This document shows positions 1 to 10,311 of a stretch of DNA of 64,000 nt, one piece after another. Within the stretch, counting starts at the first letter, position 1. Every line of letters starts with the position of its first letter. Source of the DNA: Gnetum montanum (taxonomy: Eukaryota; Streptophyta; Gnetopsida; Gnetales; Gnetaceae); contig MNCI01000908.1 in NCBI GenBank assembly GCA_015680685.1, positions 82,532 to 146,531 on the forward strand, written 5' to 3'. A program made the position numbers and the translations under genes. The notes below the pieces were generated by a model, which saw only the letters and a program-made list of their open reading frames with translations, ran no database searches and had not been told where the DNA came from.

Positions 1-756
1 CTTTATTCCTTTTTTCAATTTTTGCCTTAAAATTTTGGAATAGACATAACTGCTCCGGTCGATATTGCGCATAGACATGGTTGGTTGGTTGTTTCTGGCT
101 TTTTGCAGCTTATTTTAAACTTCTCTTAATTCAATCTGTGTTTCAACCATTCACTCCTACATCTTTTAAGGTGTTTCAATTTCATTGTTCCTTTTTACTC
201 CTAAATCTTTCAAGAGGATTTTTTAATTTCATTGTTAATTTTTACTGCAGCCGGGTCTCCGCTTCTGCTTCTTTTAACTGCCTCAGATTGAAAACAGATT
301 TATTTTCTGCTTTTATTTTTCGGTTCCGAGTGCGTGTGTGTTTTCTTGAACAAATTGTGGCATAGAACAATCAGTAAATATGGCCAAGCACGCTGCTGTG
401 ATGTCGGCTCTTTCAAACTCACCATGACTGGTGCCTTCAATGTTAAGCAGGAGGATGGCGGCCTGGCTTTGGAGAAGTCCAGAACATTGGCGGATTACTC
501 GAACCATCATGCGGGTACGGGGTAGCACGGTAGTAGCCAAGGCTCCAATTTCAGCCTTAAATGCCCTTTACAAGCGCTGAAACGCGTCCAAGAAAGATAA
601 CAAAAAATACCTCTCGGTTTTTAAAAAAATGTTCGGTGATACGCAAAAGGTAAATTATTTTAGAAACTTTCATTGAAAGGGGTGAGTTTTATGTAATAAT
701 TAGAAAGGAAAAGGTTTTAGTTATTTTTTATATGAAATGCAGAATTTCATTTTATT
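1..756. other. Unassigned AT-rich sequence, no supported gene
   Basis: Only short open frames are present (81-365, 334-525 plus; 313-540 minus). None has a recognisable domain, and they overlap each other on both strands. The stretch around 375-530 is less AT-rich than its surroundings and could be a decayed exon, but I cannot identify it. The LINE target duplication begins at 757. Confidence 0.5.
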
Positions 757-1077
757 CATAAAATTCAATGAGTAAATGTAGATACATAGGAATGGTTTCA
801 TGAGGCAAACATAAATACTTGGGATTAGGTTTCCTGGTGCGGCACAATTGTTCTCACAAGAGGGCAAGACCTTTTCTAGGAAGTTTGATGTGTCCAAGTA
901 GGCCTAGGATTCTAAATCCAGTGGGTAGTAGCATCGTCATGTTTAGCTAGTAGCATCGTCATGTTTAGCTAGTGGGACCACTCTTGAACCCATTACTTAC
1001 CATGTTTATGGGAAAGTTGGGCATCTTTAGAGGGATTGCCTTAACTACCATAACCATGGCCAACTAGGTTACAAAAG
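757..1077 (+). repeat. 5' copy of a ~299-bp direct duplication flanking the LINE
   Basis: This block recurs at 4312-4610. Aligned by eye the two copies differ at three positions (g/a, c/t and t/g) plus one 22-bp tandem duplication present only here (926-947 repeated at 948-969). The LINE sits exactly between the copies, so the block reads as an unusually long target-site duplication. It does not begin with TG or end with CA, which argues against an LTR. Before the local slippage the unit was 299 bp. Confidence 0.85.
926..969 (+). repeat. 22-bp tandem duplication inside the 5' target copy
   Basis: Two perfect adjacent 22-bp units (926-947 and 948-969). The partner copy at 4312-4610 has only one, so this duplication arose after, or independently of, the LINE insertion, most likely by replication slippage. 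Confidence 0.9.
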
Positions 1078-3992
1078 TGGCTACTCGGGCTAGACAAGAA
1101 TACAACAAAATTCACCTCACTATTGAACATCTCACTAATAGACTAGCTCAAGATCCCTTCAATTCTCTAGTTCATGAGGGGCTAGCTAGAGCAAGATTAG
1201 CCTTTCAACATTGGGATGTATACCAAGCACAAAGTGCCCTAACTAAAAGTCGGCTCACTTGGTTAAATATTCAAGATGAACATTGTAAAGAATTTTTCAA
1301 GTATCTCAAGTCTGCTTCCCCTTTGCATTCTATAGACAAAATCTCTACTGATGGTACCACAATTACTGACCACAACAGTATCCTCTCTTTTCTCAAGAAT
1401 CACTATGAAACCCTTTTTTTAGCAACCCCAATGGACATCTCTTCATTCAAGGTTGCCACCCCCAATTATCCTCGCCTTATCAACTCCACTATGCTTCAAA
1501 GTCTTGATGCTGATATCACTTTGGTGGAGCTACAGGTGGCTTGTTCCAAGTTGAGTCGGGGAAAGGCTCCTGGTTATGACGGCTTCCCCGTAGAATTTTT
1601 TCAAAATCATTGGGATTTGGTGGGGAATGATCTTCTACAGGTCATTAACGAGGCTATCTTAACTGGTTCCCTCGGGCCCAATCTAAATCAAGGGGTAATT
1701 CGTCTCCTCCCCAAGTCTGGGGATCTTGCTGATATCTCCAATTGGCGTCCCATAACTCTCCTCAATGTAGTGTATAAAATTTGGGCTAAGTGCCTAGCCT
1801 TACGACTGAAAAAAATTCTTGGCCAGATCATATCTCCCCAACAAACAGGATTTGTTCCTGGTAGATATATTTTAGATAATGTGGTTGCAGCATGGGAAGG
1901 TCTCAAGTGGGCCGAGGGTGATGGACAAGATATTCTCCTAGTAAAACTTGATTATGCCAAGGCTTATGACAACATAAAATGGGATTTTATCTTGTAGACC
2001 ATGACCAAACTTGGTTTTGGACCTAAGTTTCTGCATATGGTGAAATGCTTATTCTCGGATGCTACCGCAAGAATAGCCACTTCCTTTGATATTACCTCTC
2101 CCTTTCCAATACATAGGTCAGTGTGACAAGGTTGTCCCCTTGTCCCCTATCTCTTTATCATCGTTGCAAACTTTCTTTGTCATCAGATTAATGTGGACAT
2201 TCAAACAAAAGTTCTCACTGGGGTTTGACTATCTTCCTCTCAACAACAGCTCCTCAATATGCACTTCGTCGACGACTCTTTCTTTCTAGTTCAAAACACA
2301 GCTGCCAATTTGCATCGCCTCTTATCAAGGGTGGAGCAATATTGTACACTCTCAGGTTCCACTATAAATTGGAATAAATCCTCTGTTTATAGCTTTTCGG
2401 GCAATTATAACCATGTGACCAACTATAACTGGAAGCAGCTCCAGGATCAAGACATCGTTAAGATTTTGGGGATCCCTTTCCGTTTTAGAGGTTCAACCTC
2501 TACCCTCTGGGAGCAGGTCATTTTTTGGATTCAAAAGAAACTTGATAAATGGAAGACTAAACCCCTCACACTTGTGGGTAAATACCTTGTTTGTAAGTCG
2601 ATATGTGCGTCCACCCATGTGTATTACTCTTCATGTTGGGCCGCCTCCCAAGCTGCCTACTAGAAGCTTGAACGATTATTTCACGACTTTATGTGGTCCT
2701 CCAAAGATTCTCAGAAAGGATTTCATCAAGTTGCTTGGAATATTGTTACTCTCCCCAAGAATAAAGGTGGCTTAGGTCTTTTGAACTCCTATAAACAAGG
2801 AATTACCCTAGTTGCAAAGTGGTTGGTTCAACATTTTGATGCCTCAGACATCATTGGGACCCTCCTCCAATTAAGGCTTCATCAAGCATTTCCTAAAAAT
2901 AAGCCCTTTTGGAAAGGCATCCATTTTGTCAATTGGATCTTTTCCCCCCTCACTATCATTCTTCCAGGTTCTCATGTTTTCAAAAGTATTTGGAGGGCCT
3001 GGCAAATTCTACACAGTTACATTGATTGGACTAATGTTAAGATCAACCCTACTATCCTCTCTAGATTGTGTCCGTGGTGGTTACCTCTGTTGCCCGCTCC
3101 CCTTGCCATCACAATGGCTAAGGTGGCTACCTCGTGGTACCGAAGAGGTGTCATCTCCTTGACTTGTCTTAGGTTGGCTAGCCGTTGGATTTCGGAGGTT
3201 GAGTTTAGCAATTTGTATGGGAAGTCGGATGCAATGAACCATTGCCTAGTCCAGATTTACTCCTTTCTTCACGGACATTGGCACATTGATGTTACAGTGC
3301 AAAACCCTTTTCAAGGCCTTCAATGGCTTAATGGGGTTAAACTCTTACCCTACCGGCCATCTATCCTCTTTCATCTTATGCACGACCCATCCAAGGTCAT
3401 TCAACGCTGCAATAAGCATTGGCACAAACATGAGTCAGTATCATTTTGGATCCCTATCTTCCAAAATATTTGGAACCTTCCTATCCTCCCCAAAATTAAA
3501 TAGTTCCTATGGTGTCTCCTCCACCATGGTCTACCTATTGGTAAACGGTTAGAATATCTAGGAATTCCCAATCCCAATTACCCTCTCTGTGGTGGACAAG
3601 ATGACTTTGTCCATGTGTTTTGGCTTTGTCCCTTTGCTCAGCATGTGTGGAAGTGGGCATCCATAGTTTTTCCATCATACGAGCTATCTCAAGAGGATGT
3701 TATATTCGGCTTTTTAAACATTACTTTTGCTAATCTCAAGTTTCTATGGAAAGTTATTAGGCCTACTATTTTATATTATATTTGGAAGCGAAGATGCAAT
3801 GTTATATTTCAAAGGATTGATTATCCTAATAAATGTTTACTCACCAGGTTGGAGAAGCTGCAGATCTTTCGCCTCATTCATTTCCAACTCACATCTCAAG
3901 CATCCAAGTTCAATCTGGATAGACATCAGTTGGTTCATCTCTTGCAGCAGTGGGAAAGAATTGTGCATTCCAGTAACACTCATCATCAGTAA
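1077..3992 (+). pseudogene. LINE ORF2 remnant: reverse transcriptase and zinc-finger region
   Basis: One reading frame runs through the whole stretch without a frameshift and is broken only by in-frame stops at 1995, 2124, 2226, 2661 and 3501. RT motifs in order are NWRPITLLNVVYK, QTGFVPGRYILDNV, LVKLDYAKAYD, QGCPL after the second stop, and the active-site block FVDD near 2262. Downstream comes the LVGKYLV / GGLGLLN connection region. A C-terminal zf-RVT-like segment (CGGQDDFVHVFWLCPFAQHVW) lies near 3590-3660. Each stop fits a C-to-T change at CAG (four-base context CHG) or CGA. The family protein would copy LINE RNA at nicked target DNA; this copy cannot make it. The first codon given is only the truncation point, not a start. 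Confidence 0.9.
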
Positions 3993-4311
3993 TCTCTGCC
4001 AGGAAGCTTTCCATTTCTATTGTGAGGAGTCACCATTGGAACTCTCTCTATCCTTAATTGAGAGCTTTTTTATTCCTTATCTAATTCTTTGTCCTTCTAT
4101 CTTGTAACGAGTCAGCATGGGAAGTCATTTGGTGGTGCCCCAATTTGGGCTTCCTCCCTTAACACTTGTTTATTTATAAGGCAGGTCCTAAGTTTCTTGC
4201 ATAGTGCTCTCAGCTTCCCCCTTCCCCTTAACCCTATGACTTGTTCAAATTATTGTAACTGATACACTATTAATATCAATAGAACTTCTTTTCGGGGTTT
4301 GACATCCCCCC
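1078..4311 (+). mobile_element. 5'-truncated plant LINE (non-LTR retrotransposon)
   Basis: The element begins abruptly inside ORF2, between where the endonuclease and reverse transcriptase would lie, and runs through the RT, the C-terminal zinc-finger region and a 3' UTR. ORF1 and the endonuclease are absent, as expected for incomplete target-primed reverse transcription. The 3' end has no long poly(A); it ends in a TAATATCAATAG motif followed by TTCTTTTCGGGG and a C-rich run. The same ending occurs in the second LINE fragment at 20113-20811, which supports it as the family terminus. A 299-bp direct duplication flanks both ends. Confidence 0.9.
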
Positions 4312-4610
4312 CATAAAATTCAATGAGTAAATGTAGATACATAGGAATGGTTTCATGAGGCAAACATAAATACTTAGGATTAGGTTTCCTGGTGTGGCAC
4401 AATTGTTCTCACAAGAGGGCAAGACCTTTTCTAGGAAGTTTGATGTGTCCAAGGAGGCCTAGGATTCTAAATCCAGTGGGTAGTAGCATCGTCATGTTTA
4501 GCTAGTGGGACCACTCTTGAACCCATTACTTACCATGTTTATGGGAAAGTTGGGCATCTTTAGAGGGATTGCCTTAACTACCATAACCATGGCCAACTAG
4601 GTTACAAAAG
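4312..4610 (+). repeat. 3' copy of the ~299-bp direct duplication flanking the LINE
   Basis: Matches 757-1077 except for three substitutions and the absence of the 22-bp tandem duplication. It starts directly after the C-rich LINE terminus and ends with the same ACAAAAG that precedes the LINE at 1077. The low divergence (about 1 percent counted by eye) suggests a fairly recent insertion. Confidence 0.85.
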
Positions 4611-5480
4611 CTTCAAATACTTAAAGCATTCGAGCAATGAAGGTTTCTCAGCAAGGTGGTAGACTAGTAGACGATCAAGAAGGCACTAGAATACATACAT
4701 GTTTATATGCTTTGGTTGATCAACTAGTTGATGCTCAATCCAACACAGTGATGGAGGCTAGAGGTATGATTTCAAATTTTGTAGTTTTGTTTCTCCCTAA
4801 TCCTAGTGCCGGTCATTCTTTCGTTGTTCCATGGATAGTTATGATATTACTAGTGTGCAATGCAAAATCATATTGATGAAATCAACTTTAGCAAAAAGCC
4901 ATATTTTATTGAGAAGAAGATAAAAAATTATTTTAAATTTCAAATTTATGAATTGTTAGGGTGAATGTACTGATTTATGATCCCAATTCATCATTTTTGA
5001 AAGTTTTTTCTTCATTTTTTTTAGTTGTGGTTGTCTCTTCAATATCTCTTAGTATGGCCCCATTGTTTTTGCATAAATACAAAGGCCATATAATGATGTA
5101 ATACGTTGGAAAAATAAGCAATAAGGAAACTTAATGAATTTTAGTCCACTTTGCTAGCTCTATTTCATACTTCTCCATTCTCATTATCATCATCATCATT
5201 TTCCCATTCTCTTAAATAAAAGCTTCACAACCTCTCACAAAAATCTATAGATAAGTGTTTATCTCCACAATTAATCTATAGTAAATTTTCTTTATTTCAA
5301 AATCAAGATCCAAGGAAGTTTTATGATCAGATAGAATTTGAACAATCATTAATCAAATTTGATCTTACTACAAAATTTTTATTCATTAATTCACAAGCAT
5401 TTCAGTCTTAGATTTTTCATCTTCTTAAGGAGAATCAATTCATAGAAAATTCATTGAAATTTACTCTTGCAATCTTGAGA
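4611..5480. other. Unassigned flank of the LINE insertion
   Basis: This stretch is AT-rich. An open frame at 4637-4876 gives a 79-residue product followed by a possible GT donor near 4763. It has no recognisable domain and could be a chance frame or a decayed exon. I see no element boundary, RNA gene or strong repeat. Confidence 0.4.
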
Positions 5481-5489
5481 TATCAAGTG

Positions 5490-5835
5490 TTTTTGTTTGA
5501 CCATGACCTGTGGTCAATTCGTGGTATTTGAGGAAAATGGACCATGAGTTCACCATGACTTGTAGAATGGTAGAAATTAATTTTTCATAAACCATGGCCC
5601 ATGGTTAATTCATGGTGTCAACCATTACTTGGGTTGCCTTGTTGTTGTTTCAAATTATTAACTACAACTTTTGGTCACCTCATGGTGAACTTCATCAATA
5701 AGGAAACTTCACCATAACTCATAGTATGATTATGGTAAGCTTTAGAATCTTAACAATTCTAGGTTTTTATAAACTAGAACTCATCATAAGCTTGCGATCA
5801 AAAACCATGACTCATGGTCTACTCTTGGTATCCTT
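5490..5835. repeat. Degenerate array of CCATGA/TCATGG palindromes
   Basis: Variants of ACCATGA and TCATGGT, often head to head, recur about every 30-60 bp (for example around 5500, 5540, 5585-5620, 5675, 5700-5735 and 5805-5825). One unit, CCATGGCCCATGG, is nearly a perfect double palindrome. The density is far above the surroundings. It lies next to a decayed Tat-like LTR and resembles in style the palindrome arrays in the better preserved LTRs of this window, but its membership is uncertain. Confidence 0.5.
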
Positions 5836-6099
5836 AGTTTATATTTTTTCTCTGATTCCAAACTTCACAACTTTTGTGTAATGACGAGAAAATTTGGTGT
5901 TGGAAAAACTAAAAATTCCTATGCGGAATAGTTCAATCTTGGAATCCATGGGCCCAAAGAAGGATTCGAAGTACCTCAAATGGTCTTGTCAATTGCTTGA
6001 GGACTTAGAAGTTTATTATCAAGTGTTACGAAAATAAACGAAAACATATGAACCAATGTTTTAAGTGCTAAATTCAAGAACAATGAGATGCACAAAATG

Positions 6100-6978
6100 A
6101 TATGGCAAAACAAAGAAATTGTAACTTTGTATTAAATGCTGTAATAATTTTGTAAAAGAGAACAAAGGTTAGTATAGGTTGTGGGTCTTAAAAGCCCAAG
6201 AATACAAAAGTAACTTTAAAGCTTGATGTAAATGGTAGGATGAGCTTTGCAACTAATTTGCACTTGTCTTTCTTTCATGAAAGTTGTTCTTCATAGGTTC
6301 TCTCTGCTTTGGTGATTTGCATTGGGGGGAAATGGTTATGGACTCTTGAATGTTTGCATTGCTCTAAAAGTCTTAAGTTCACCTTGAATGAAAATGATCC
6401 AAAAGTCCTTAAAATGGTGCAAACTTTGATTTAAATAGGCCATAAATATGCTGATTTTTTGCTGACTTGATTCTAGCTAATTTTAAACAAAATTTTGCAA
6501 CATTTTTGATACTTTTAGTGACCAAAATCTATAGTGTATGGCATACTAACGTTTTTGAATATTTGGGCTTAAAATACTAATGTATATGGTACTTTTTGCC
6601 ATCCAAAAATTGTAGCATGTTGCTACCAATGTATGGAGCTTTTCTTGCCAAATTTGATGGCATATTTGGAATATTTTCATGGCACAAATTCCAAGGTATA
6701 GGCCACCAACGTTTTTGGTTTTTGCTACCAAATTTTGGGGCTGTATTAATATTTTGGGCCTCTATATATTAGCTTAAATGAAATTCTAGCTTGTGGATTG
6801 TAATTTTCACTTTACACATTGAAAAATGCTTAAAAAGTTTCCAGAACAAGACCATAGGGTAGGATTTTTGATAGGAAAATAAGACACTTGTTCCTACCTT
6901 TAAATTTCCATCAAATTACAATGTAAATCTAGCTTTAAGACTTCTTATGCACAACATTAATTTTTAGTGAGGTGTTTC
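6100..6978 (-). mobile_element. Decayed 3' LTR of a Tat-like element (relative of element G)
   Basis: The right end reads GGTGTTTCA followed by TTGGCTCCTC and a GATGTTTGGAGGATTGAC segment. This matches the LTR end plus polypurine tract of element G at 37912-37965. Read on the minus strand this is an internal tail, a purine tract, then an LTR starting TGAAACACC. Degenerate GGCATAC and CAATGTATGG motifs at 6530-6720 occupy the position of the GCGTATACGC array in the G LTR. The outer (left) limit is a guess. Confidence 0.55.
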
Positions 6979-7473
6979 ATTGGCTCCTCTTTGTTGATGT
7001 TTGGAGGATTGACCCAAGAGACATCAACAAATAATATGGAACACCATTGTAGGTTCATCACCAATGCTGCCCCTCCACAGTTGATTCTGTAGTTGTAAAA
7101 TCATGCCAAGGAGTGCTCACAATGTTCAAATAAGGTTATAAGAGGATGTTATGAGTTTAGGATAAGATGATGGCTATATTGGCTATGAGAGGATGGTCAC
7201 ATCAGCTAATAAAAAATTCTAAATGTCAACATCATCGCTATGGTATGATAGGAACATGTGTACTAGTTGAAAAGGTTATCATGCTTGATACTCAAATTGC
7301 TGGTTACTCGACAATGTATTAGAGAAATGAAAGCTCCTTTCTTGGGCTTCTTTGGCCACTTGGCTCTCTTGTTTGAGTCATTGATTTGATATTAGACTAC
7401 CCTTACCTTTTGGCTTTTTTGGAAATTTACTTCCCCCTCTTCTTTTTCTTGGAAAAAACCTTCATTTGGTTTC
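6979..7473 (-). other. Internal remnant next to the decayed LTR
   Basis: The first ~80 bp correspond to the region just inside the 3' LTR of element G. No coding homology is visible in the rest, which ends at the insertion site of element B. Confidence 0.4.
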
Positions 7474-7478
7474 ATAGC

Positions 7479-7690
7479 TGATGAGACACTGTATCGCAGC
7501 TACCGTGATATCGCATCCCATGCGATATCGCATACGCGATATCGTGTCGTCTCCTACGATATCGCATACGCGATATCGCGGTGTGCCGTCATATCTATAA
7601 ATAAGAGGCGGCTCTCCCTTGTTTCCTCATCCTAGGCTAGAAGTAGGGAAACTCTAGTAGATTGATCACTCCAGAGATATAATATTTTCC
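7479..7690 (+). repeat. Truncated 5' LTR of element B
   Basis: Begins TGATGAGAC and contains a dense cluster of GCGATATCGC-type palindromes (about 7506-7580). A TATA box, TCTATAAATA, follows at 7594-7603. It then matches the 3' LTR up to position 7690, where homology stops. U3 and the start of R are therefore present; the rest of R and U5 are not. Confidence 0.9.
7506..7603 (+). promoter_or_regulatory. LTR promoter: GATATC palindrome cluster plus TATA box
   Basis: Several overlapping copies of the 10-bp palindrome GCGATATCGC and of the junction GCATACGCGATATC lie just upstream of TCTATAAATA. The same layout recurs in every Athila-type LTR of the window. The palindromes are CpG-rich, and diverged LTRs show the expected TG and CA variants. 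I infer a binding-site array for the U3 promoter; no factor is known from the sequence. Confidence 0.7.
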
Positions 7691-7769
7691 CATACAACCT
7701 GTTCCAACAATCCCAGGAAACTAACTAATCTTGGAAGCCCCTTAATCTATTTACAAATCACCGGGAACN

Positions 7770-8340
7770 GGATTGGTGGAGGACATCATTACCACTGTGT
7801 GTGGTTGGTCCTACCCAGCTGACTTCTTGGTGATAGAAGTTAACAACAACAACAGGGGCTTCCCAATTATAATGGGAAGGCCATGGCTAAGTACAATAGA
7901 TGCATACCTAGGGATCCGCGATCTTTCCTTGCAGATATCTAAGATAAACATTTATGGAAAGATCGAGAAGAAGAAAGTTCCATGAATCACATACAGTGAC
8001 TCAGAGGGTGATGACATGGAAGAATGTTCAGCATCTCTTCCATGTAATTGGTGTGTCCAAGAAACACAAATTCGAAGGTGCCTATATGTAGCAACCACAC
8101 AAGTAGTGGATACCCCGTGGTTGACAGCTACTAGAAAGAGCAACTTAATATGCATGGAACGAACTGAGGAGACAAACGATGCCAATAATGAAGGCATAGA
8201 CATGTTGGAATATGAGTGTCGCCAACTCCCACCCCTCAATCTAAGATCATCAATTGGGAGGAGTTGGGCACTTCTACAAAATTCAAATAGACGTTTATTA
8301 TTTTGGATCTCTCCCTTGCAATTCAGTCATGGGGGAGATG
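7770..8340 (+). pseudogene. Element B protease fragment
   Basis: 7773-7985 encodes the C-terminal half of an Athila-type aspartic protease. The segment DFLVIEV...GFPIIMGRPWLSTIDA aligns with element C near 32800-32930, and it contains the family's hydrophobic-G-R-P/A-W/F-L element. The N-terminal half, with the catalytic Asp, is missing beyond the N. The frame continues with interruptions through 8016-8354 and ends in a segment (FWISPLQF..GGDGHLC) also found at the end of the element C pol region. This marks an internal deletion of RT, RNase H and integrase. Confidence 0.75.
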
Positions 8341-8377
8341 GCCACCTATGCTAATCATATAGGGCCCTCAGTTCTTT

Positions 8378-8495
8378 TTAAGTTTTTGTTTTACATCTTT
8401 TTATTTTACAAGTTTTTGTTTTACAAGTTTTTTTCTTACACGTTTTTGTTTGACACGTTTTTGTTTTACAAATTTCTTTAACTTGTTTTTGTTTT
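8378..8495 (+). repeat. Minisatellite, GTTTTTGTTTTACAA-type units
   Basis: About seven imperfect ~15-bp units of the form (A/C)AAGTTTTTGTTTTACA. A shorter version lies at the equivalent place in element C (about 29370-29430). The lysine-rich minus-strand frame across it is a by-product of the repeat. Confidence 0.8.
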
Positions 8496-10311
8496 TCAAC
8501 ATCGTTATACTTTTTCATTTTGTGTGTGTGTGTTATCCACCCTGTAAGTTTGTCACCCAATAAGTGTTCTACATGATGGTATGAACTGTTTTCATGTTGA
8601 TTGCTAATGTTTGGTTTTTACCTTTAAGTCACGATGTTGATACTGGGGTATGTTTCTTTTGATATGGCAGGCAATGAGTTCACTTCATCCATCCATCCAC
8701 CAGTTTCTATGGTCTCTCTTGGCTTGGAAATGTACAGTCTCCTTCATAATAAGAACTTTAACGAATCAGTGACTAGGCACTTCTCAAACTAAGGAAGGAC
8801 TCAAGGTTTGAAAAGGGTGTGACTTCAAGGGAACTTGATGCTTTTGTGTTGGCCGTTCTCTTGGGTGCTTGGATGTTTTCTTCTTGAGTTTTCTTGCCAT
8901 TCCGATGTTACCCAATTATCAGAAGCTGAGACAATAAAAATAAGAAGTCTTTGCATAGTGTGGTTCTCACGCATAAAAACACAAAACACAAAAAAAAAAG
9001 AGAAAAGGAAGAAAAGAAAAAGTGAGAATTCAAAGAACACCCCTTAGACAAAATTCCTTGGGCTACAAGCACTGATTATGGAACTAAAAATGTTCCCTTT
9101 AACTAAGGCCCTTCTCGCTTCACATTCTCTTCTCATTTGTTTCGTCGGAATGGTGGTGGCTTTTGAAGAAGGCATTCTTGTTACCTCAAGGGGATGGATT
9201 AGTCGAATGCATTGATGCGAAGTCACTAGATGTGGTTGGTTTGAGGCTAGAGTTGGAATGAGATTTACCAAGTCACACTAATCATGAAACACATAAGGGG
9301 CTATACACCACCTTGTTCTTAGGATTCCATTCCATTCTCTTCTCTCCATCCTTCTCTCCATTATTCACCTCATTGCTGGTTGTATCATTAGTATATATCT
9401 TGGTTGACACATTGTTTTCTTTTTGGTAAATTCTTACGGTTAAGACTTTAACTCTTGTTCCAAAGGACATTCCCAGAGCCTATGGACTCTTTGAATGTGG
9501 GTTTGTCTGGGCATTATGGGCATGAGCCTACTTTGGAAAGGATCCACTGACATTCCTATTTGGTGCACTAGTTAAATTCTTTTCCTTAACATTTTTGCAA
9601 TCCGTTTTCTTTTGTTCATTTCCATCTTGACATCTATTTCATCAATGTCTTAGTTGTCCCTTTTTATCTATCTTTCTTGTTCCTTTTTCTTTCTCCATTC
9701 TAACGCTACTGGAGGTTCACGATTAGTCATGGGAGTATGGGGCCCGATTTTTTCAATTTTCTCCTAGCCTCGATTTTTTCAATTTTTTCCTAACCCCTAC
9801 ACCTTCAGTAGTCATCATTAATATATCTCCAGATCCGTATCAGCCATACCACAACCTAGCCAATGGACTTACACCAAAGTAAGGTATCAATTACATGATG
9901 ATTCAATTACCCTTGCTAATATAAGATTGTGTTGTGTGTGCAGATGGCGATCATGCAACAACGGATTGGATCTGGAGGGAACGATTGGAATGGAGCAGCG
10001 CTGAAACAGCTATGCAAGGAGCAAGATCGATGGTGTGCTTATGGATGGACAACGAAAGGCATAGTCTTGGCATTGGCAGCAACAACACTTCTCTTCTTCT
10101 CTCTTCTCTTTTCTCTCAGTTGCCAAATGAGACCTAATGTCAATGTAATAAGGTGTTCACCCTTGTTGTCATGAACACCAGTTTTGTCAAGTCTTGTAAT
10201 GATGATCTATTCACATGTTATCCCATTAGTTCCATTCACCTCAATAATCCCATACCTTCCCAATATTTTGTAAGGAACTTGAGGATGAGTTTTCATTTAG
10301 TCATGGGGGTA
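8496..10311 (+). other. Element B 3' untranslated region with repeated polypurine-like motifs
   Basis: Non-coding and homologous to 27762-29480 of element C on the other strand. It contains a TG microsatellite (about 8520-8532) and a 26-bp tandem pair (9745-9770, 9771-9796). The motif GTCATGGG(G)G occurs three times: near 8325 just upstream, near 9727, and directly before the 3' LTR (10300-10311). The last is the functional polypurine tract position. Bases 9289-9483 are absent from element C, where an N replaces them. Confidence 0.7.

Noticed and set aside
757-4610. The 299-bp direct repeats as LTRs of a small LTR element
   Set aside because: They lack TG...CA ends, primer site and purine tract, and the enclosed protein is a LINE-type reverse transcriptase with a LINE 3' end.
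4637-4876. Short plus-strand ORF as a host gene exon
   Set aside because: Reads like protein for about 45 codons and ends near a GT, but there is no second exon, domain or conservation evidence.
8378-8560. Lysine-rich minus-strand ORF as a small basic protein gene
   Set aside because: It is the translation of an AAAAC-rich minisatellite in an untranslated region.
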